Of a stretch of DNA of 64,000 nt, positions 58,122 through 64,000 are shown in pieces; position 1 is the first letter of the stretch, and every line of letters starts with the position of its first letter. The position numbers were made by a program, and so were the translations under genes. Origin of the DNA: CAG-791 sp002392385. Its GTDB lineage: Bacteria > Bacillota > Clostridia > Lachnospirales > Lachnospiraceae. The notes under the pieces were generated by a model. The model saw only the letters and a program-made list of their open reading frames with translations. It was not told the origin of the DNA and searched no databases. The DNA lies in contig CAMOIU010000002.1 in the NCBI GenBank assembly GCA_946616295.1, forward strand, positions 15,448 to 79,447, read 5' to 3'.

Positions 58122-59508
58122 CGCTTTCCTCGACCACAAGGCTCCTGTTGAGTTCCTGGAAGGCGTCACAGCTGCAGGGAAGACGACAGTCGGGATCTTC
58201 AAGTTCATGCTGGAGGTAGCGGAGAGCTCCCGGCCGCAGCACATCATTGCCGGCCTCGATACCGGCACGATCGAGAAGAACATCATCGACAAGGATCACG
58301 GCATCTCGGAAGAATGGGGACCGCTGGTCGAGTATAACGGCAACGGGACGAAGGATCTGAAGCTCCCGCACATCATCTTCCATGTCGCACCCGGCAATGA
58401 CAAGAAGATACTGATCCTCGGCTATGATGACAAGAAGCGCTGGAAGAAGGCGCTGGGCGGCCAGTACGGGTGCCTGTACATCGACGAGATCAACATCGCG
58501 GACATGGATTTCGTGCGTGAGGCCTCGATGCGATGCGACTATCTCCTCGGGACGCTGAATCCCGATGACCCCTCCCTGCCGGTGTACAGCGAGTACATCA
58601 ACCATAGCAGGCCGCTGCCGGAATGGAAGAGCACGACGCCCCCGGAGATCCTCTCGGAGCTGACAGAGGAGCCGAAGAAGGGCTGGACGCACTGGTTCTT
58701 CGGATTTGAGGACAACATAGCCCTTTCCCCGGAGAAGGTCCGGCGGATCAAAGAGAATGTCCCGGTCGGCACCAAGCTCTGGAAGAACAAGATCCAGGGC
58801 ATCCGCGGCAGAGCAACTGGTCTGGTCTTCAGTAACTTCGACAGGAAGCGGCACTGCCTCACAAAGGAGCAGGCCAGGCGGTACACAGAGGAGTACATCC
58901 GCAGGCTCCCTCCTTCGAACCAGGACAAGGCCGAACGGTTCCTGTACTTCTCCGCGGCAGTGGATACAGCTTACTCCCAGCAGTCCCCAGACACCATTGC
59001 GATGTCCTTCCTCGGGATCACAAACATGGGCAAGTGCATAGTGCTGGATGAGCGGGTCTACAACAATGCCCAGCTGGGGACACCATTGGCGCCTTCGGAC
59101 ACGGTGCGGAACCTCGTGGATTTCCTGGACAGGAACCGGCGGGACTGGGGCTTCTCCAAAGATGTCTTCATCGACTCGGCTGATCAGGCGACGATCACGG
59201 AGGCAATGAAGTATCGGCGGATCTACGGGACCATCTACAGCTTCCGGCCTGCCTGGAAGAAAGAAAAGATCATAGACAGGATCAACAACCAGCTGGGCTG
59301 GTTCGCAGAAGGCACGGACGGACCGTGCTTTTTTGTTGTGGATACCTGCAGGACATATATTCACGAGCTCGAGGTCTACAGCTGGAAGGAAGACAAGGAC
59401 AACGAGCCGGAGGACGGGAACGATCACATGATCAACTCAGTGCAGTACGGCTGGCTGCCATATGAGACGAGGATCGGCACAGGACGGAGGAAACATGGGC
59501 TGGTTTAG
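58099..59508 (+). CDS. terL: Phage terminase large subunit
   Basis: This 469-residue packaging ATPase/nuclease of the PBSX (Terminase_3) type has Walker A EGVTAAGKTT near residue 22 and Walker B GCLYIDEINIADM. The RNase-H-like nuclease domain lies from about residue 290 (FSAAVDTAYSQQSPDTIAM with Asp, then VFIDSADQATI). ATG 58099 lies inside terS. It stops with TAG, overlapping portal by 14 bp. All catalytic motifs are intact. Confidence 0.94.
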   Translation: MRVGPKFDAFLDHKAPVEFLEGVTAAGKTTVGIFKFMLEVAESSRPQHIIAGLDTGTIEKNIIDKDHGISEEWGPLVEYNGNGTKDLKLPHIIFHVAPGNDKKILILGYDDKKRWKKALGGQYGCLYIDEINIADMDFVREASMRCDYLLGTLNPDDPSLPVYSEYINHSRPLPEWKSTTPPEILSELTEEPKKGWTHWFFGFEDNIALSPEKVRRIKENVPVGTKLWKNKIQGIRGRATGLVFSNFDRKRHCLTKEQARRYTEEYIRRLPPSNQDKAERFLYFSAAVDTAYSQQSPDTIAMSFLGITNMGKCIVLDERVYNNAQLGTPLAPSDTVRNLVDFLDRNRRDWGFSKDVFIDSADQATITEAMKYRRIYGTIYSFRPAWKKEKIIDRINNQLGWFAEGTDGPCFFVVDTCRTYIHELEVYSWKEDKDNEPEDGNDHMINSVQYGWLPYETRIGTGRRKHGLV

Positions 59509-61051
59509 GGATTTTGTATTCAAGCTGCTGAAGATTCAGCCGGCGAATGAGAAGAGGATCACGATCAAGGAGCCGCTGAGCTTCAGGGCAAATGTGCTGA
59601 AGAACCAGATCTGGTATCGAGGTGACCCGGAGGAGCTGACACAGTTCTTCAAGCAGATGGCCTCGACGGACTCAGAGACGAACCGGTTCTGGGCAGCAGT
59701 ACCGCACGGGAAGGTCCGGAAGATCCACAGCGGGATCGTGTCGATCGTCATTGACCGCTATAAGGACATCATCACGGCGGACCTGGACGGCGTGGATTTC
59801 GGCGAAGGGGAGGACGTACATCCGATCGCGGACACCTGGGAAGAGATCGCAAAGGACTGCGACTTCACCGGGCTCCTCGGAGACGCCATTTCAGGAGCCC
59901 TGGCGGCCGCAGACGGCGCTTTTAAGATCTCGGTGGACAAGGATAGCACCTACCCTGTTGTTTCGTTCTACGAGGCCGACAGCGTCGAGTTCGTGACGCG
60001 CGGGAGGAAGGTCACCGCGGTCAAGTTCTACACGCCCTATACCGTGGAGAGCAAAGAGTATCGTCTCGAAGAGGAGTACGGCGTCGGCTATGTCCGATAC
60101 AGGCTGTTCAGTGAGGACGGCAAGCAGGTGGAGATGTCGACAGTTCCGGAGGTTGCCGGTCTGAATGATACGACCTTCAACGGTGACTTCATGATGGCGG
60201 TCCCGCTGATCATCTTCCGGAGCGGAAAGTGGCCCGGCAGAGGAAAGGCTCTGTTCGACACAAAGACCGATGCGCTGGATGCCCTCGACGAAGTGATCAG
60301 CCAGTGGCTGGACGCTGTCCGCATGGGCCGTGTGAAGCGGTACATCCCCGAGGACATGGTTCCCAGGGATCCGAATACCGGTGCCCTGATCGAGGCGAAT
60401 CCGTTCGACAACGACTTCATCGCGGTCGGATCGCTGAAGGCAGAGGGTGCACAGGACAAGATCGATGTCTCCCAGCCGCAGATCAGCTATGAGGCCTACG
60501 TTAACTCCTACGCCTCCTTCATGGATCTGGTGCTGCAGGGTATCATGAGCCCGGCCACACTGGGCATCGACCTGAAGAAGACCGACAATGCGGAAGCTCA
60601 GCGTGAAAAGGAAAAGGTCACGCTCCATGTTCGAGCAAAGATCGTGGACACACTGAATGATGCAGTCCCGCTCCTGATCGAGCGGATCATGATGACCAAC
60701 GACCTGATCCATGGGCCCGCTCCGAAGAAATATGACGTCAGCGTAAAGTTTGGCGAGTATGCTTCTCCTGACTTCGGGACGACTGTTGACACGGTTGTGA
60801 AGGCCAAGCAGGGCGGTGTCATGTCTGTTGAACAGGCCGTAGAGGAGCTGTACGGCGATACCTGGACTGCTGAGGAGAAGAAGGCAGAGGTCGAGCGGCT
60901 GAAGGCAGAGCAGGGCCTCGTAGACATGGACGAGCCGGCAATCGGCCAGGACAGGGAGGAAGAAGACGATGGTGACAGTGGTGCTGGGGAAGAGGGCCTG
61001 GAGGATGGACGGGAAGCAGCTGCAGGCGATCCTGGAGCTGGCGAGCAGTAA
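59495..61051 (+). CDS. Phage portal protein (SPP1 gp6-like)
   Basis: This 518-residue protein forms the dodecameric DNA channel of the capsid. It matches the Portal_SPP1 family in length, order and motifs such as FWAAVPHGKVRKIHSGIVSIV and DALDALDEVISQWLDAVRMG. MSPATLGIDLKKTDNAEAQ, typical of the stem/crown region, is also present, with an acidic C-tail. ATG 59495 has GGAGGAAAC; it overlaps the end of terL by 14 bp. The next small gene starts within its 3' end. Confidence 0.93.
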   Translation: MGWFRDFVFKLLKIQPANEKRITIKEPLSFRANVLKNQIWYRGDPEELTQFFKQMASTDSETNRFWAAVPHGKVRKIHSGIVSIVIDRYKDIITADLDGVDFGEGEDVHPIADTWEEIAKDCDFTGLLGDAISGALAAADGAFKISVDKDSTYPVVSFYEADSVEFVTRGRKVTAVKFYTPYTVESKEYRLEEEYGVGYVRYRLFSEDGKQVEMSTVPEVAGLNDTTFNGDFMMAVPLIIFRSGKWPGRGKALFDTKTDALDALDEVISQWLDAVRMGRVKRYIPEDMVPRDPNTGALIEANPFDNDFIAVGSLKAEGAQDKIDVSQPQISYEAYVNSYASFMDLVLQGIMSPATLGIDLKKTDNAEAQREKEKVTLHVRAKIVDTLNDAVPLLIERIMMTNDLIHGPAPKKYDVSVKFGEYASPDFGTTVDTVVKAKQGGVMSVEQAVEELYGDTWTAEEKKAEVERLKAEQGLVDMDEPAIGQDREEEDDGDSGAGEEGLEDGREAAAGDPGAGEQ

Positions 61052-61199
61052 AGTGCCTTTCGGGATCTATGCCGTCCGGAAAGGCGCTGACTTCTATGAG
61101 CTGAAGAATATCCCGTTCACCTCCCGGACACAGCTGAAGCAGGCCCGAAACGAATACCGCCGGCAGGGATTGAAGGTGCTGTGCAATGGCCTTAAATGA
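60969..61199 (+). CDS. Small phage protein between portal and minor head genes (76 aa)
   Basis: This 76-residue basic protein is encoded in another frame across the portal 3' end. ATG 60969 follows GGGAGG at 8 bp, and ATG 61005 (MDGKQLQAIL) is an alternative that would match relatives better. The segment GIYAVRKGADFYELKNIPF is strand-rich. Such small genes are common at this place in SPP1-like head modules. Function unknown. Confidence 0.5.
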   Translation: MVTVVLGKRAWRMDGKQLQAILELASSKVPFGIYAVRKGADFYELKNIPFTSRTQLKQARNEYRRQGLKVLCNGLK

Positions 61200-62949
61200 C
61201 TATGACGTTGGTCTGGCATTTGCCCGGATCGAGGATGAACTGATCGCTTCCATGATGCGGAACCTGAAGAGGCATCTGGATGAGGAGAAGGAAGAAGGAT
61301 TCGACTGGAGCCAGTGGCAGGTCGAGCAGCTGAAGTACCTGAACGAGTACCGCCGCAGGAACAAGAAGAAGTACGGCCCTCAGTTCAAGGATATCAACCA
61401 GAAGATGGTCGAGTCGATCCGGGAGGCAGAGAAGCAGGGCCAGAAGGAAGAGGAGCTGCGGATCCTGCAGTCGATCGCTGATGACAAGAAGATCCGCAGG
61501 CGATATGCCAACAGGCAGCCTTCCATTGAGGCCCAGGGAGACGCCTTCTTCCGGACCAATGACAAGAAACTGGAGGCACTGGTAGAAGCGACACAGAACG
61601 ACATGCAGAAGGCGGAGCAGGCCGTCCTGCGGCGTTCTAACGACCAGTACCGGCAGATCATATACGACGCACAGGTTTACGCCAATACGGGCGCAGGAAC
61701 GCCACAGAAGGCCATTGACATGGCCACCAAGGACTTCCTCTCCCGCGGCATCGACTCCATCGTCTACAAGAACGGAGCCCGGCATACGATCAGCGACTAT
61801 GCGGACATGTACATCCGCACAGCTGAGCGCCGGGCGACACTCATGGGCGAGGGCAAGAAGCGCCAGGAGTGGGGAGAGCAGCTGGTCATCGTCAACAAGC
61901 GCGGCGGCCATCCCTGCCCGAAGTGCGCTGAGTGGGTCGGGAAGATCCTGATCGATGATGTTTACTCCGGAGGCAAGCCGGACGGGAAGCATAAGCTCCT
62001 CAGCGAGGCCATGGCAGAGGGGCTCTACCATCCCCGCTGCAAGGACGGCCATACGACCTATATTCCGGGCATCAGCAAGACACCGGATCCTGTTACGGCG
62101 AAGGAGCTGAAAGAGGCCGAGAAAGCTGAGGCAAAGGAAGCCAGGGAGCAGCTGGCCGAGAGGCAAACGGAGAAGTATGAGCGGCTTGCTGAGTACAGTC
62201 TGGATCCGGACAACAAACGGATTTATGAGGCTCGAGCCGAGGTTTGGAAAAGACAAGTCGGGTATTATTCTGACGAGACAATGCTTCGTATATTTGATAA
62301 GGCAGATGAGTTGTCTGAGCATGAACCGATCTCATTGAGAGACTTCAATAATTATTTCAAGCAAGACATTTTAAATACTATCGAAAATGCACCTGTGATT
62401 ATTCGAAACCTGATTAATAAAAATAGTGATAGAATCCTAATTGTACACGAATATTGTGCTGGTATTCCCTGCTTTACAGCCAGAGGAATACGGTTTAATA
62501 TAGTTAAAGATAGTGAAAATGTTTTAGGGAAATGGGCCACTTTGTTTCATGAGATTGGTCATAATCTTGACCGTATATACGGTCATCTATCTGCCTCTCA
62601 AGTATTTATAGATGCATTGTATAGTGATTTTGAAAAGATGGTAGACAATTATATAAGATTGAATGCTGTCTCGAGGGAAGAAGCATTGCATGACATCTCC
62701 GATGCGCTTACAGGAGAACCATCAATTGCCACTTTGTCTGATATCATCGGTGGGATAACGAATAATGAATGCGTAGGCAACTTTGGACATTTTGGTAATT
62801 ATTGGAACAGTAAAAAGACAGTTGCCAGTGAGGCTTTTGCAGATTTCTTCAGTGCATACACAAGAAACAGTTATGAAGAATTAAGAAATCTCAGGGAAGT
62901 CTTCCCAAACGCTTTCGCAATATTTGAGAATAAACTTAGGTGGCTATAA
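61186..62949 (+). CDS. Phage minor capsid protein (MuF-like) with C-terminal metallopeptidase-like domain
   Basis: This 587-residue protein has residues 1-310 like minor capsid protein 2 / MuF head proteins (SRGIDSIVYKNGARHTISDYADMYIRTAERRATLMGEG; HPCPKCAEWVGKI; GLYHPRCKDGHTTYIPG). A charged helical linker (about 310-345) leads to an unrelated C-domain. That domain has FHEIGHNLDRIYG near residue 454 and SEAFADFFSAY near 547, a zincin-type HExxH...E pattern. The DNA becomes AT-rich there: 17 G/C of 60 at 62401-62460 against 39 of 60 at 61801-61860. This looks like a polymorphic toxin tip on a head protein; activity is inference. Confidence 0.85.
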   Translation: MALNDYDVGLAFARIEDELIASMMRNLKRHLDEEKEEGFDWSQWQVEQLKYLNEYRRRNKKKYGPQFKDINQKMVESIREAEKQGQKEEELRILQSIADDKKIRRRYANRQPSIEAQGDAFFRTNDKKLEALVEATQNDMQKAEQAVLRRSNDQYRQIIYDAQVYANTGAGTPQKAIDMATKDFLSRGIDSIVYKNGARHTISDYADMYIRTAERRATLMGEGKKRQEWGEQLVIVNKRGGHPCPKCAEWVGKILIDDVYSGGKPDGKHKLLSEAMAEGLYHPRCKDGHTTYIPGISKTPDPVTAKELKEAEKAEAKEAREQLAERQTEKYERLAEYSLDPDNKRIYEARAEVWKRQVGYYSDETMLRIFDKADELSEHEPISLRDFNNYFKQDILNTIENAPVIIRNLINKNSDRILIVHEYCAGIPCFTARGIRFNIVKDSENVLGKWATLFHEIGHNLDRIYGHLSASQVFIDALYSDFEKMVDNYIRLNAVSREEALHDISDALTGEPSIATLSDIIGGITNNECVGNFGHFGNYWNSKKTVASEAFADFFSAYTRNSYEELRNLREVFPNAFAIFENKLRWL

Positions 62950-63245
62950 TGAGAGAATTGCCCTCTTTCCTTCGTAAAACAAAAAAAACTCAGGAAAGTC
63001 CACTCGGAAAAGCTATGGCTGAGTATAAGCAACACTTTGGGTGTCTAGACTTTTCAACAATAGAAAACGCGTTGGAAATTGATGAGCTAGTAGTGGTATT
63101 AACATATTGCGTGGATCACCATATCATGTACTCGGAGCTCACTGTAAAAGAGTTGTTTGACATTTTGCGTACATGCGGAGAAAAATCTAAGTATAAAGTC
63201 AAACAGATGGAAGATTATTATAAAAGGCGTTTTTCTGACAACTAG
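62949..63245 (+). CDS. Putative immunity protein for the MuF-toxin (98 aa)
   Basis: This 98-residue protein starts MRELPSFLRKTKKTQE and continues with helices (FSTIENALEIDELVVVLTYC, LTVKELFDILRTCG). ATG 62949 overlaps the stop of the MuF-like gene (TAATG), so it is made in step with it. The DNA is AT-rich like the toxin-like domain and unlike flanking phage genes. I recognise no family; an immunity role is inferred from coupling, small size and shared base composition. Confidence 0.6.
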   Translation: MRELPSFLRKTKKTQESPLGKAMAEYKQHFGCLDFSTIENALEIDELVVVLTYCVDHHIMYSELTVKELFDILRTCGEKSKYKVKQMEDYYKRRFSDN

Positions 63246-63295
63246 GTTGCCCCCCCCACACAGCGGATCGGGTAGTTTTCTTTTGAGGAGGCAGC

Positions 63296-63613
63296 ATGCA
63301 GGACTTCCGTATGATCTACAGGATCCTGAAGATCCTCCAGCGGTCCATGGACCTGGAGGAATTTGACAAAGAGAGCCTGTCGCCTGAGCGGCTGGAGCTC
63401 TCAAAGCCCCGGTGGAGCAGGATCATGGCCATGCTCCTGAAAGAGGGTTACATCTCCGGAGGACAGACCTGGAATTCAATGGACTGCAGCTATCCGCGTG
63501 TGGCGCTGACCCGGCCGGAGATCACCCTGAAAGGCCTGGAGTACCTGGAAGAGAACAGCCTGATGCGAAAAGCTGCAGACATGGCCAAAGGCATCATCGA
63601 TATCGTAACCTGA
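63296..63613 (+). CDS. YjcQ family phage protein
   Basis: This 105-residue protein fits YjcQ: DFRMIYRILKILQRSMDLEEF, then LSKPRWSRIMAMLLKEGYI and VALTRPEITLKGLEYLEEN. The fold is a winged helix, suggesting DNA or protein binding. YjcQ proteins occur near head genes in many prophages. GAGGAGGC precedes ATG 63296. It is followed by a small terminator. GC content is back to the phage norm here. Confidence 0.85.
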   Translation: MQDFRMIYRILKILQRSMDLEEFDKESLSPERLELSKPRWSRIMAMLLKEGYISGGQTWNSMDCSYPRVALTRPEITLKGLEYLEENSLMRKAADMAKGIIDIVT

Positions 63614-63638
63614 CCACCCGAGAGAGGGTGGTTTTCTT
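63614..63638 (+). terminator. Terminator after yjcQ
   Basis: ACCACCC and GGGTGGT form a 7-bp stem with a short purine loop, followed by TTTTCTT. Confidence 0.7.
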
Positions 63639-63657
63639 ATGCCTTGAAAGGAACTGT

Positions 63658-63888
63658 ATGACACCAGTAAGAGCAGAATACTCGAACATCACCTACACAG
63701 CAGAGGGCTGCTTCGACCTGCCGGCCACGATCGCCGATCGGCAGGAAGGGGGCCAGGAAGTGGAGACCATCTGGGAACTGACAGATGAAGAACTTGAACA
63801 GATCAATAAGGACCGGCGGGTTTACCTGTATGTCATGGGACGACAGATGCCGCCGGTCTTTGTGAGTACAGAATCATACCTGGAATAA
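63658..63888 (+). CDS. Small phage protein of unknown function (76 aa)
   Basis: This 76-residue acidic protein has Tyr/Glu-rich segments (YSNITYTAEGCFDLPATIAD, WELTDEELEQINKDRRVYL) and C-terminal strands (YLYVMGRQMPPVFVS). ATG 63658 has AAAGGAACTG before it. No family recognised. It precedes a short repeat run at the window end. Confidence 0.55.
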   Translation: MTPVRAEYSNITYTAEGCFDLPATIADRQEGGQEVETIWELTDEELEQINKDRRVYLYVMGRQMPPVFVSTESYLE

Positions 63889-63916
63889 CAAACGCATTGC
63901 TTGATAACGGGATATT

Positions 63917-63965
63917 CAAAGTTTTTTAGGGTTTCCCAAAGTTTTTTAGGGTCTGGTTTTAGGGT
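63917..63965 (+). repeat. Tandem CAAAGTTTTTTAGGGT repeats
   Basis: Two exact 16-bp copies (63917-63932 and 63937-63952) are spaced 20 bp apart, followed by a shorter GGTTTTAGGGT (63955-63965) and a weaker CTTAGGGG. They end the non-coding stretch after the 76-aa gene. Purpose unknown; they may continue as a control region for the next head genes. Confidence 0.6.
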
Positions 63966-64000
63966 CCAGTCTTAGGGGCGATCAGTAGGGTGTAAATTAG

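Larger units (their letters stand above)
38935..64000. mobile_element. Temperate siphovirus-type prophage, left part
   Basis: From the tRNA-Thr 3' end to the window end the content is phage-like. It runs from the integrase through ImmA-like and CI/Cro-type regulators, a replication module (family-A polymerase, VapE, VRR-NUC, SNF2) and small ATGA-coupled genes to terminase, portal and minor head genes. No attR copy of the tRNA end is seen up to 64000, so the element continues beyond the window. Two genes carry disruptions (44107 and 51688), so the phage may be partly decayed. Two AT-rich cargo segments (40.3-41.2 kb and 62.2-63.2 kb) stand out. Confidence 0.92.

Noticed and set aside
63905..63992. 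Telomere-like TTAGGG repeats marking a linear phage end.
   Set aside because: The TTAGGG units sit inside irregular 16-bp repeats, are few, and are in the middle of a phage head module rather than at an end.

Overview
The window looks like a G+C-rich member of the Clostridia (Bacillota), most likely a Lachnospiraceae-type anaerobe. The pointers are SigH in the cysS-mrnC-rlmB-sigH order typical of Gram-positives, a pyrophosphate-type phosphofructokinase, a GlgC/GlgD pair, a monomeric [FeFe] hydrogenase, a split purH, and DUF4364 and DUF308 proteins. Ribosome binding sites are strong GGAGG types. The taxonomic placement is an inference from gene content only.

Region 1 (1-38.8 kb) is a chromosomal backbone. 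A partial PTS-EIIC-like membrane protein and tRNA-Pro(AGG) are on the minus strand. They are followed on the plus strand by a lipoprotein, a NYN/PIN-like protein, an RsmF-type rRNA methyltransferase, PPi-phosphofructokinase, RarA, a DUF4364 protein, Rho and MalQ. A DJ-1/PfpI protein is on the minus strand. A group-B-like [FeFe] hydrogenase comes next, then a protein quality-control run: trigger factor, ClpP, ClpX, EngB, a DUF308 membrane protein and ClpB. A long nested inverted repeat (21.9-22.0 kb) precedes a Na/Pi cotransporter. The minus strand then carries a compact type VII secretion-like operon (EssC, EsaB and four small proteins, 24.0-30.4 kb) and the glgC-glgD glycogen operon. Divergent from glgC lie purO, a stand-alone AICAR transformylase, ispF, cysS, mrnC, rlmB and sigH.

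Region 2 (38.9 kb to the window end) is a temperate prophage inserted at the 3' end of tRNA-Thr(GGT). The leftward lysogeny arm holds a tyrosine integrase, an AT-rich AbiF-type HEPN gene preceded by a probable small RNA, an ImmA-like protein and a CI-like repressor. The divergent promoter/operator region drives rightward early genes: Cro-like and other HTH proteins, a ParB-like gene with an in-frame stop, DUF2800, DUF2815, a family-A DNA polymerase, a VapE primase/helicase, a GGAACAAG repeat array, a VRR-NUC nuclease and a SNF2 helicase broken by a 4-nt insertion. A run of small ATGA-coupled accessory genes follows (HNH, lipoprotein, zinc ribbons, a MazZ-like protein), then terminase, portal and minor head genes. 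The right end of the prophage (scaffold, capsid, tail, lysis and attR) lies outside the window.

The most interesting candidates are three. First, a phage minor head (MuF-like) protein carries an AT-rich C-terminal metallopeptidase-like domain and is translationally coupled to a small putative immunity gene (61.2-63.2 kb). Second, an AbiF-HEPN gene is preceded by a promoter, a small hairpin RNA and a U-tract (40.3-41.25 kb). Third, an EssC/EsaB locus has four small helical proteins but no EssA, EssB or EsaA (24.0-30.4 kb). No CRISPR array, rRNA operon or insertion-sequence transposase was seen.
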